Below, piece by piece: positions 16,096 to 24,377 of a stretch of 64,000 nucleotides of DNA (positions within the stretch are counted from its first letter, which is position 1; the number at the start of each line of letters is the position of its first letter). Source of the stretch: Candidatus Thorarchaeota archaeon (GTDB lineage: Archaea; Asgardarchaeota; Thorarchaeia; Thorarchaeales; Thorarchaeaceae); NCBI GenBank assembly GCA_019057475.1, contig DXJO01000027.1, forward strand, positions 36,174 to 100,173, given 5' to 3'. The position numbers and the translations under genes were made by a program. The notes under the pieces were generated by a model. The model was given only the letters and a program-made list of their open reading frames with translations, made no database searches and was not told where the DNA came from.

Positions 16096-17967
16096 ATGGC
16101 CGGCGCGGTGGTGAACTGCGAATTGGGTGAGCAAGCTAAAGTCAAGGAAACGGTTCGACTCTACACAAAGGTCTGGAAGCTGCCGACCTACAGAGGGGTT
16201 GTCGGTAGGCTCGTGGTGTATGCGTTGTTTTTCTCAATTCTGCTCGCGACCATGAGGACTGCATTCTTTCTAGATCCAAACTCAATGCAAATCCTCCTTG
16301 GATATCTGCTCCTCATTGGTCTGCCCGCTTTGTTGGGCACTAAACTGCTCTATGCTATGGTTGGAGGACCTGAATCGCCACTTGATAACCGAAGAACCAT
16401 AGGCATAGCTCAATACGGCGTGTTACTATGGCTCATCATTGCGTTCTTTGGAGGTGTTGCAGATTTCGTTCTTGCGGCAGATTTCTATGAAGGACGCATG
16501 TGGTTATTGGGACTGGGCATGTCATACATGCTATTCGCATTCTTGCTAACAGCGATGAGTGACCACCATCCTCTGCGTAACTTTGTCGGGGCACTGATGC
16601 CGCTAATTGTTTGGATGATTACAGTCATATCTATTGCACCTATAGTCACGGGACTTCCAACGTACCCGTCCGCTTGGCCAATATTCATAGTAGGCATCTT
16701 CGTTCTTTGCTCTGCCGTGGTTCACTACATATACAGGTCGGTGAGCAAGCCCTTCGAAAGGGACCTTGGAATTAACGGCCCAGCACTCCTCAGGGCATTT
16801 GGCCACGACCTCCTCATGGACAACCCAACTCCCTTCGAGAAAATCATGGACGAAATTTCATTTGAACAAGACATGCCCCTCGAAGTGATTGTCTTCAGAA
16901 ACGCTGGCAATCTTCTTGCAGTGGGTGTTGTACTCTATGTGCATCCAGGACCTTTCAGAAACATCGGCAGTAGCGGTCTGCCATCCGCAGTAATCAAGCA
17001 CGTAAGAGAAACTCACGGGGTGCAGGGATTTGTTCTCCATGGAAGTTGCACTCATCATCAGAATCTAACAACGAAGGAAGACTATGGCAGAATAATGGAA
17101 GAGATTGATAGACTCATTGAGACAACCGAGGTTCACGACACCATTTCCGGACCTCACTGGACAGATGAAGGCAGATTCAAGGTTTGGACGCTCTTCGCGG
17201 GAAACGACCTTCTGACAATCACGACAAGTGCTCCAGATTTCACGGATGACATTGCTCTTGGCGTAGGTATGGACACAGCGAAGATGGTTCGCAAGAGGCT
17301 CCCGAAAATCGGAGGCGTTGCGATTGTTGACGCACACAACTGTATTGATGATAACGCCGTTTCAGTAATGCTTGGGTCAAAAGAAGCTGGAGAGTATGTC
17401 GCCGCAGTGTCTAGTGCGGCGTTCACAACTATCAACAACCCCAGCTCGAAAGTATCGGTCGGGATTCATCAACTAGTGCCTCCAGATGTATCAAAAGAGG
17501 AAGGTATGGGACCTGGGGGGATAACTGCTCTTGTGATGAAATTCGATGATCGAGAGATGGCCCTGTTGTCAATCGATGGAAATAACATGGAACCCGGCAT
17601 GCGAGAGGAGATTATCAGCATGATCAAGGGTTTGGGCATTGACGATGTCGAAGCGGTCACAACGGATACACACGTGGTCAACGCAATTGCGATGTCCAAT
17701 AGAGGGTATTCTCCCGTTGGCGCCCAGAAACGTGAAGAGGTTCTCAGCGGCATAGCTGTTGCCATAACGAAAGCTATGGAGAATATGCTCCCTGTCAGTG
17801 TTGGTCTTGGTTTTGGAGAGGTCAAGGCGCTTCGGACGTACGGCGAGAAGGGATTCGATACATTGACACAAAACATAGTAGAGGCATACAATATCGCCAA
17901 GAGAACCGGGATAAGTGTAGCACTAGCAGGGTTCTTGGGATCGCTCCTGCTTGCATTCCTGCTGTGA
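16096..17967 (+). CDS. DUF2070 family archaeal membrane protein
   Basis: 623 residues, the usual length for DUF2070. The N-terminal 220 residues contain about seven hydrophobic segments (VVYALFFSILLATMRTAFFL, LLGYLLLIGLPALLGTKLLY, and on). A soluble domain of about 370 residues follows with conserved-looking motifs HGSCTHHQNLTTKEDYGR, VDAHNCIDDNA and TTDTHVVNAIAMSNRGYSPVG. A C-terminal membrane segment (VALAGFLGSLLLAFLL) closes it. The His- and Asp-rich motifs suggest a metal-dependent enzyme facing one side of the membrane, but the family has no established function. The upstream region is shared with padR. Confidence 0.85.
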   Translation: MAGAVVNCELGEQAKVKETVRLYTKVWKLPTYRGVVGRLVVYALFFSILLATMRTAFFLDPNSMQILLGYLLLIGLPALLGTKLLYAMVGGPESPLDNRRTIGIAQYGVLLWLIIAFFGGVADFVLAADFYEGRMWLLGLGMSYMLFAFLLTAMSDHHPLRNFVGALMPLIVWMITVISIAPIVTGLPTYPSAWPIFIVGIFVLCSAVVHYIYRSVSKPFERDLGINGPALLRAFGHDLLMDNPTPFEKIMDEISFEQDMPLEVIVFRNAGNLLAVGVVLYVHPGPFRNIGSSGLPSAVIKHVRETHGVQGFVLHGSCTHHQNLTTKEDYGRIMEEIDRLIETTEVHDTISGPHWTDEGRFKVWTLFAGNDLLTITTSAPDFTDDIALGVGMDTAKMVRKRLPKIGGVAIVDAHNCIDDNAVSVMLGSKEAGEYVAAVSSAAFTTINNPSSKVSVGIHQLVPPDVSKEEGMGPGGITALVMKFDDREMALLSIDGNNMEPGMREEIISMIKGLGIDDVEAVTTDTHVVNAIAMSNRGYSPVGAQKREEVLSGIAVAITKAMENMLPVSVGLGFGEVKALRTYGEKGFDTLTQNIVEAYNIAKRTGISVALAGFLGSLLLAFLL

Positions 17968-18037
17968 ATGATGACATTCCAGAAAGGACATATGAGAGCT
18001 CGTTCATAGTAATAGTTCCCACAGGTAGGTTACAGCG

Positions 18038-18613
18038 ATGGCAAAGAAACGCATCTTGATCTGCATAACTGGAGCCAGCGGAACTATTTACGGAGTCCGA
18101 CTGATTAGAGCCTTGAAGAGTTTGGGACATGAGGTATGCTTGATTGTGAGTAAGTGGGGGGCCGAAACTCTCAAACATGAGATGGAATTGACTCCCAAGG
18201 AATTGGCAAAAGAAGTAGACTACGTCTTTGATAACGATGACCTCTCTGCGGGACCGGCAAGTGGAAGCTATCATCTTGATGCAATGGCGATAGTGCCCTG
18301 TTCTATGAAGACACTTGCAGGTGTTGCGCAGGGATACGCAGAAACCCTTGTCGTCAGAGCAGCAGACTGCAGCCTCAAGGAGAAAAGGCCGCTCGTTTTG
18401 TTGCCCCGAGAAACCCCCCTTAATCTGATCCACATCAGAAATATGGCTCAGGTTGTGGAGGCTGGAGCCACAGTGATACCTGCAAGTCCAGCGTTTTGGC
18501 ACAAGCCAAAGACGATTGAAGATCTTGTGGATTCTCTGATAGATCGGATTCTCACGCACCTTCACGCAAAGGAGATGACCGAGATTGAATGGTCTTCGGG
18601 TTCCTCACGCTAG
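18038..18613 (+). CDS. ubiX: UbiX-family flavin prenyltransferase
   Basis: 191 residues, the normal family length. Motifs are ITGASGTIYGVRLIRAL (FMN binding, residues 9-25), VPCSMKTLAGVAQGYAETLVVRAADCSLKEKR (phosphate and prenyl site) and LLPRETPLNLIHIRNM. The enzyme attaches dimethylallyl to FMN to make prenylated FMN, the cofactor of UbiD decarboxylases. No ubiD is in this window. The gene is 70 bases downstream of DUF2070 on the same strand and convergent with the zinc-ribbon cluster. Confidence 0.93.
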   Translation: MAKKRILICITGASGTIYGVRLIRALKSLGHEVCLIVSKWGAETLKHEMELTPKELAKEVDYVFDNDDLSAGPASGSYHLDAMAIVPCSMKTLAGVAQGYAETLVVRAADCSLKEKRPLVLLPRETPLNLIHIRNMAQVVEAGATVIPASPAFWHKPKTIEDLVDSLIDRILTHLHAKEMTEIEWSSGSSR

Positions 18614-18635
18614 CCTTAGAGCGTGTTAATTGAAA

Positions 18636-20492
18636 TTAGTCCCAGTGAAGAGGACTTGCACAATGGGGACAGACTGTGGTTTCGCCGGGCAGACCTCGCT
18701 TTGCCAGTGCCCCACGGCAGTGAGAGCATTCAATCCTTCTGGGCTGCACCGGCTCGGCCACGGCCTTGCTCCTCAACAGTAGGTCTCTCAGGTTCTCACG
18801 CATATCATCCAGTAGACTTGAGAACTTGGCTTCATCTTCTGAGGCAACAGAGATTCTAGTCTGTTGGTTGTCTTTTGATACTGACCCGATGATGATTACC
18901 TCTGCTCCCTCGACAGTGGCCTTGCCGTAGTATAGGGCTTCTTTCAGCACCTCAAGAAAACCGCGCTCGCCCACAAACCAGACGTCGTGTTGCTCAATTA
19001 CCTTCTTGACTATGCCAAAGACCTTTTCGGCATCAGCTTCTGCGTCCAAGGTTACACTGAACTCGCGCTTCGCCTGAAGCTTTTCATCTATGAGACGATC
19101 AAGATGGGCCATGTCAGCAGTCGCCAAGTACGCATCACGAACTGCAGCCTCATTGGCTGTTGGAATCCGCATCTCAGTGTCGCCATGTTCACTGCACGTC
19201 AATACTGCCAAAGACTCACCTTCTCGTTCGTGGGGTTTAATCTCAACGAGGCTGAGCTTATCGTGGCACTTTGGACACTCGTAAAGGCGCCCGTATAGTT
19301 TCACCAATAATTCATGGTTCATGCATTGCACATAGACGCGAGCACTTTCATGCCCGTTCTGGCACTTCACTTGGAGTTCGAATAGTCCATTCTCAATCTT
19401 GATGTTGCGGATTGTGAAAGGAGCACTGCATTTGCCGCATCGGAAGCTCTCCTCTAGAAACTTTTTTCTATCGATGGCTGGCTCTCGTTCCTCGATTTGC
19501 TTGTAAACGCCAACCTTGAGCCACTTTCGCATTGTTCCATGGATGGGACAGACAAGCTCTAGCGTGACATTTTCTCCCTTGACGCTTTTCTCCAGAATGT
19601 GTGCCAGAAGGTCGCATTTGTCGCATTTGAGCACTGCATTGACTATTGCATCTATGGACTGGGTTGTTCGCTCGATTGGTTGCACGATTTCACAAGAGTG
19701 ACCCTTTGAGCATCTGCACTTCATCTTGTACCCCTTCTTGTCTGTGTCAATGTTGCGTATAGACAGGGGGCGTCCGCAATCTCTGCATGTGAGAGCATCC
19801 TTCACGATGGCATCCTTCTCAGCCTCACCAGAAACCTCTCTTAGAAACTCAGCATTCTCAGCAGGTATCTTCTTCTTGCCCTTTCCGTGAACGGGACAGG
19901 ACATTTCCACATGTGTGTACTTGCCTTTGACTTCCGCTTTTTCCAATGAACAGCGGAGGCCGCATTCATCGCACAGAAGCACTCTCTGCATGACACCTTT
20001 GAGGATGCTTACATCGGAGTTACGAGGAAGGTATCTCATCTCCTTGTGCCCATTGGGACATTTCGACTTGATTTCGAGAACACCCTTCTTGTCTTCAATT
20101 TCATGAACCATGAACTCCTCACTACATCGGGGACAAGTGAAGGCGGCTTCGACAGACTTCCCGGTCTTCTCAATGTCAATGAGGGCTGACACCGCTGAAT
20201 GATGCCCGATTGGGATGGGCCGTTCCTGAGGTCCGTGTTCTGGACATACAAAGATGAACTTGACCTGGCGCTTTCCCAAGTCAGTACTGAGAAGTCCCAT
20301 TGTACTGCCGCAGTCCAGACAGATGCATAGGCCCTGGTACAAATCCTCCAGCATGCCTTTGGCTTGTTGAAGAGGGATTTTCCTATCTTCTCTGTGACCA
20401 TTGAGACATTGCACGCGCATCCGTAGATTCGATCCACGGATATCGGCGTATTTGACATGAAAGGGTTCATTGCATTTCTTGCACGTGAACAT
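18636..20492 (-). CDS. Zinc-ribbon tandem repeat protein (four A+B ribbon pairs, 116-residue period)
   Basis: 618 residues. Eight zinc ribbons alternate between two types. Type A is CxxC ... CxxGH (first Cys at residues 4, 120, 236, 352). Type B is CxxC ... CPxHG or CSEHG (first Cys at 58, 174, 290, 406). Each pair repeats after exactly 116 residues, with 54 from A to B and 62 from B to A. An alpha/beta-looking domain of about 100 residues follows (FSVTLDAEADAEKVFGIVKKVIEQ ... DNQQTRISVASEDEAKFSSLL). A separate C-terminal ribbon CSHCRG ... CPHCAS ends the protein. No signal peptide. No known family was recognised; nucleic-acid or protein binding is only a guess. Last of three same-strand genes. 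Confidence 0.85.
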   Translation of the reverse strand: MFTCKKCNEPFHVKYADIRGSNLRMRVQCLNGHREDRKIPLQQAKGMLEDLYQGLCICLDCGSTMGLLSTDLGKRQVKFIFVCPEHGPQERPIPIGHHSAVSALIDIEKTGKSVEAAFTCPRCSEEFMVHEIEDKKGVLEIKSKCPNGHKEMRYLPRNSDVSILKGVMQRVLLCDECGLRCSLEKAEVKGKYTHVEMSCPVHGKGKKKIPAENAEFLREVSGEAEKDAIVKDALTCRDCGRPLSIRNIDTDKKGYKMKCRCSKGHSCEIVQPIERTTQSIDAIVNAVLKCDKCDLLAHILEKSVKGENVTLELVCPIHGTMRKWLKVGVYKQIEEREPAIDRKKFLEESFRCGKCSAPFTIRNIKIENGLFELQVKCQNGHESARVYVQCMNHELLVKLYGRLYECPKCHDKLSLVEIKPHEREGESLAVLTCSEHGDTEMRIPTANEAAVRDAYLATADMAHLDRLIDEKLQAKREFSVTLDAEADAEKVFGIVKKVIEQHDVWFVGERGFLEVLKEALYYGKATVEGAEVIIIGSVSKDNQQTRISVASEDEAKFSSLLDDMRENLRDLLLRSKAVAEPVQPRRIECSHCRGALAKRGLPGETTVCPHCASPLHWD

Positions 20493-20586
20493 AGGATTCC
20501 CTCCGCTACAAACGTGCCGCGGCCAACTGGGGACTAGCGCTCAGGTCCCTAAAATGCGTTTCCCCAAGAGGAAAACGAACAACCAA

Positions 20587-22863
20587 CTACTGAAGATACA
20601 GCGCTATAGTCAATGAATGGGAGCAGTACCTGCATCTAATCGGTTTGCGTGTGCCAAGTTCCTCTACCTGCTCTGTTTCCAGTGGAGCGCCACATCGCAA
20701 GCAAATCCAGGAGTCCATCGTATCGGCAAGCTCATCGATTGTTGTTGGCAGCATGGCGATATCCTCACCTAACGCTTCGACCTTCACAACCGAATGCCGA
20801 CCATTCTCAGGACCAGTAATGAGGAAGATAACTGCGACCTTCTTGCCTGTGTACTTCCCCTTCGCAAACCCGCGAATAGTACCTATGAACTGGCCTCCAA
20901 CAATTGTTTCTTCACTGTCGATGATATGAAAGTTCTTGGCCGGGAGTATCTTCTCTGCTTTGGTGAACAGGACTCGGGGGTTCCAATCGAGAGTTTGTTC
21001 CTGCTGGGTGATTGTCAAGCTCTTCAGGATAAGGTCGAATTCCTCTGATGTTTTCTTTGATGGCTTCAACAGGTCACATACAGATCGAATAAGGTACGGT
21101 TCGACCTGTACGGTATGAAGCTGGTCGCGGAAATCGATGAATGACACCGTAGATACAACTTTGCCTTGAACACAGTCCTTGGTGGGGTAGAACGTGAATT
21201 GAGGGCTCCTGAAGCCACCCACTTCAATACGCGATATCGTTTTCACTGCCTCTCCAGCAAGTTCCATGCTGTCCTTTGGATAAGCGACTATGTTCACCGT
21301 TACATTCGTAATGACATAGCCACTATTGTTCTTCACCTTAACCTTGTAATCGAATTTACCACCCACGATATTGCACCCACGCAGCACTTGCACATCTGCT
21401 TGCTGAGCCTCAACCATCTCAACTAGAGGTTCAAGAATATGCGGCTCTTCATACTCCTCAGCCTCAACAGGCGGCTTGAGCTTGTCCGCCTGTATCTCAT
21501 CGTAGGCGATTTTCATGGCTTCTGCATGATCATGGGGTATCTCTAGGACGTACTTGCCATGCACAGGACATAGCTGCACTACTCGCGACTCTCGCCCTCG
21601 TGGTTCAGCGTACACCAGATCCAGAGAATCATAACACTCAGGACACTGGTAGAAATGTTTGTAGAGGTTCACCAGTGTTTCCTGCGGCAGACCTGGAACA
21701 AAGAATCGCTTTGCTCTATGTCCATTCCTACATTCAACATCGAACTCGATTAAACCCCTCTTGTCTTCAACGTCCCTGAGAAAGAGCGGCATGTTGCATT
21801 TCTCACAGCTAAGACTTCGGACAATTGAGGGCAGCCTATCAATCATTGGCTCGCGTTCCTTGATGTGATCAAACACATCTGAAGGAACATCTCTTTGCAT
21901 CACACCATGAATTGGACAGACTACCCTGAACTCTACTTTCTTCTTACGTCGTTTCACATCATGCCCGTGAGTAAGAAGGCCACACTCGTTGCATGACATC
22001 AGGGCTGCAGCAACCCGATCCTTCACGGGATCACTCCAAGTCAGCGGGATGTTTCTAGTTGTTGTATGACCATCACTTGGACAAATGCATCTGAACTTGT
22101 ATCCAGACTCGTCACCTTCAATGGCTCGTATCGAGAGAGGGAATTGGCAATTACTGGAAACAAGCATCGCTCTAACAACGGCGTCCTCAGGTATCTCGCT
22201 CGCAGCTTGTTTCATGAGCTTAACTAGGTCGGCAGGAATTTCCTTCCTATCAGACCCGTGGAGCGGGCATGATATGTGAATTTTGACAGTTTCTCGATTC
22301 ATCTCAATTCTAGTAATGGTGCTTGGGAGACCACACCTATCGCAATGAACAACTCGTTGTAGCAGTTGTTTGAGTAATCCTTCTTCAGCATTATCAGGAA
22401 CGTATCTTGTTGTCTTGTGTCCATTTGAACACCGCACGAGCATCTCAAGGAAACCCCTTCGGTTCTTAATGCCACTCACTGCATAGACCTGACCACACGA
22501 GAGACACTTGAAGGAGTCCAGAATGGAGCCAGGACTATCCACATCCGCACCTAGAATCTCGACTGTTGACTGAAACTGAGCTGGAAACTCGCGTTCCACT
22601 GGGCCATGAATGGGACAGAGAAAAGTGCTCTCAATCTGAGAATGATGAGGGATGGTGGATAGCTGTGTCATTGAAGACCCGCAGTCGGTGCACAAGAACA
22701 ATTTCTTGAAAAGGTCTGGAGCCATTTCTTGAGCTTGGTGCTCGGCCAATCGTCTGACACTTTTATGACCATTCACACACTGAACATCCATCTTCAGGAT
22801 TTTGTCCTTAATCTCGGCAGCTTGAATGTACAGCTGTTGGCTACATTTTCTGCAAGTGAACAT
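20587..22863 (-). CDS. Zinc-ribbon tandem repeat protein, larger paralog
   Basis: 758 residues, clearly homologous to the downstream gene and starting with the same MFTCxKC. A ribbons begin at residues 4, 120, (236) and 353; B ribbons at 58, 174, 291 and 407, again a 116-residue period with one extra residue after the third A unit. In the third A unit the first Cys is replaced by Ser (SSNC), so that ribbon may not bind zinc. After residue 470 the protein differs from its paralog: a beta-rich region (VLRGCNIVGGKFDYKVKVKNNSGYVITNV) resembling an Ig-like or NEW3-type module, then a second domain and a terminal ribbon CLRCGA ... CRYCSH. Function unknown. Confidence 0.85.
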   Translation of the reverse strand: MFTCRKCSQQLYIQAAEIKDKILKMDVQCVNGHKSVRRLAEHQAQEMAPDLFKKLFLCTDCGSSMTQLSTIPHHSQIESTFLCPIHGPVEREFPAQFQSTVEILGADVDSPGSILDSFKCLSCGQVYAVSGIKNRRGFLEMLVRCSNGHKTTRYVPDNAEEGLLKQLLQRVVHCDRCGLPSTITRIEMNRETVKIHISCPLHGSDRKEIPADLVKLMKQAASEIPEDAVVRAMLVSSNCQFPLSIRAIEGDESGYKFRCICPSDGHTTTRNIPLTWSDPVKDRVAAALMSCNECGLLTHGHDVKRRKKKVEFRVVCPIHGVMQRDVPSDVFDHIKEREPMIDRLPSIVRSLSCEKCNMPLFLRDVEDKRGLIEFDVECRNGHRAKRFFVPGLPQETLVNLYKHFYQCPECYDSLDLVYAEPRGRESRVVQLCPVHGKYVLEIPHDHAEAMKIAYDEIQADKLKPPVEAEEYEEPHILEPLVEMVEAQQADVQVLRGCNIVGGKFDYKVKVKNNSGYVITNVTVNIVAYPKDSMELAGEAVKTISRIEVGGFRSPQFTFYPTKDCVQGKVVSTVSFIDFRDQLHTVQVEPYLIRSVCDLLKPSKKTSEEFDLILKSLTITQQEQTLDWNPRVLFTKAEKILPAKNFHIIDSEETIVGGQFIGTIRGFAKGKYTGKKVAVIFLITGPENGRHSVVKVEALGEDIAMLPTTIDELADTMDSWICLRCGAPLETEQVEELGTRKPIRCRYCSHSLTIALYLQ

Positions 22864-22958
22864 GTCAACTCACCATGGCAAAGCTCAGCAGGAATGAGTG
22901 TAACAGGATTGCTCTTAAGACAATTGATGATATGCCTTCAGCGGAAAAGGCGTTTGGA

Positions 22959-24248
22959 CTATGTAACGCTTCCCGGGACATCAACACTCTCAAGGAGCTT
23001 ATCTCCAGCCTTCTTGACCTTGGAACGGTACCCCCGCGTTGTGTAGACTCTCACAGGTCGGAGGTCACGATTAAAACTGCGAGCAATTAGACTGACCTCA
23101 TCAACTGGCCAGAACTCATAGCCCTTGGACCCACGTTCAAAGAACACCAACTCATCAAGGGGGTATTTCCCCGGGTAGTAAGTCACTGAGGGCCTGTCAG
23201 GATAGTCAACATAGACATTTTTTGGATCGATATCCGCCGCCTCAGCAATCTCACTCTCTGCTTGAAAGAGGCCATCGGGAGTGGATATCTTCTTCATGAA
23301 AGCGACATCGGATATCGCTCTTTCGCTAGCCAACTTGATGAGATACCGCTTTCGGAAGTCCTTGTAGAGCCTGCTTGCAGTCTGCATCTCATCTGTGTCG
23401 TCTTCAGTCACTGAGAGTAGTACATCAAGGAATGAGAGGTCATCATAGAGCAGGAATTGTTCAATGTCATCGTCAGGAGAAAGGAAGAGCTGGGACCCAG
23501 CCTCGTCGAGTATACGCAGAAGCATCAATTCTGCGGCGCGCACTGTTCGATGGTAATAGACGGCATCGTACATATTGACGCCTGCCGAGAGGTACGCCTC
23601 GAAGGTATGCATGGAACTCCTGTTCAATGCAATCTTGTTCTTTGCTATCCGTGTTGCGGCGAATAATCTCCGGTACTCTAGCTGAGCGTACTCAACGCCG
23701 GCGAAGTATGCGTCACGCTCAAGATTGTCGATTAATACGGGATTGATGGGACACTTCATGAGATCAAGCCGGAAGCTCTTCAGCGGAACTCCACGCTCTA
23801 GCATGTTCTTTATCTCACTGACGGAAGTCACACTGCCCTTGATGATATCCTTGACCGGTGATTTCGTAGCAATCAAACTGGCAAGCTTCTGTTTATTGGT
23901 TCCCCGAACTGTCAAGTACTCTGTCATGACATTATTCCAAGGTCCTGTTGACAGAGTGAGAAGCATTGCGATCAGTCTTGCTCTCTGGACTTCATCCAAG
24001 TCGCCGTCCAAGGAGTCAAAGAAAACTTTGGTGACATGCATAACTCCGAGCAGACGACCCATCACTGACGTGTCTGCACCCGGGAAGACCAAGTGAATGC
24101 CTGCGGGCCCGCGGATATTGCGCAACCTCTGACTGAGCCGGAGGTCCAGTATGGATTTCTCAACACTCGAGAGCTCTATGTACCCATGAAGCGGATCTTT
24201 GATTTCGAGCACTGATGGATAATCACTAATCGGCATGAAAGTCCCCAT
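22959..24248 (-). CDS. HD-superfamily phosphohydrolase homolog with lost catalytic HD motif
   Basis: 429 residues. The frame of SAMHD1/dGTPase-type HD proteins is clear: IKDPLHGYIELSSVEKSILDLRLSQRLRNI (family: DPIHGYI ... QRLRRI), VFPGADTSVMGRLLGVMH (family: PGAxHTRFEHSLGV) and DNLERDAYFAGVEYAQLEYRRL (family: DYLxRDsyytG). The zinc ligands are gone, however. HTRFEH-S reads DTSVMGR, and the HD doublet in ALLHDIGHGPF reads MLLTLSTGPW (residues 95-104). It is therefore probably not a hydrolase but a binding or scaffold protein. ATG 24236 is an alternative start. It is the first gene of the unit with the two zinc-ribbon proteins, 95 bases upstream of the nearer one. Confidence 0.85.
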   Translation of the reverse strand: MGTFMPISDYPSVLEIKDPLHGYIELSSVEKSILDLRLSQRLRNIRGPAGIHLVFPGADTSVMGRLLGVMHVTKVFFDSLDGDLDEVQRARLIAMLLTLSTGPWNNVMTEYLTVRGTNKQKLASLIATKSPVKDIIKGSVTSVSEIKNMLERGVPLKSFRLDLMKCPINPVLIDNLERDAYFAGVEYAQLEYRRLFAATRIAKNKIALNRSSMHTFEAYLSAGVNMYDAVYYHRTVRAAELMLLRILDEAGSQLFLSPDDDIEQFLLYDDLSFLDVLLSVTEDDTDEMQTASRLYKDFRKRYLIKLASERAISDVAFMKKISTPDGLFQAESEIAEAADIDPKNVYVDYPDRPSVTYYPGKYPLDELVFFERGSKGYEFWPVDEVSLIARSFNRDLRPVRVYTTRGYRSKVKKAGDKLLESVDVPGSVT

Positions 24249-24377
24249 CTAGCGCAGTTCTAGCGCATCAAACTGTGCTCCTATGGGAGATACGAAGGCG
24301 TGTATTACTGTTTAGGTCTAGGTTTTTCGATGGCTCAGATGCTAACCTTCATGAGGGTTTGTGCAAGTGGCAAGACC

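Noticed and set aside
18636..22863. Plus-strand frames opposite the zinc-ribbon genes
   Set aside because: They mirror the Cys-rich repeats and have no ribosome-binding site or protein character.
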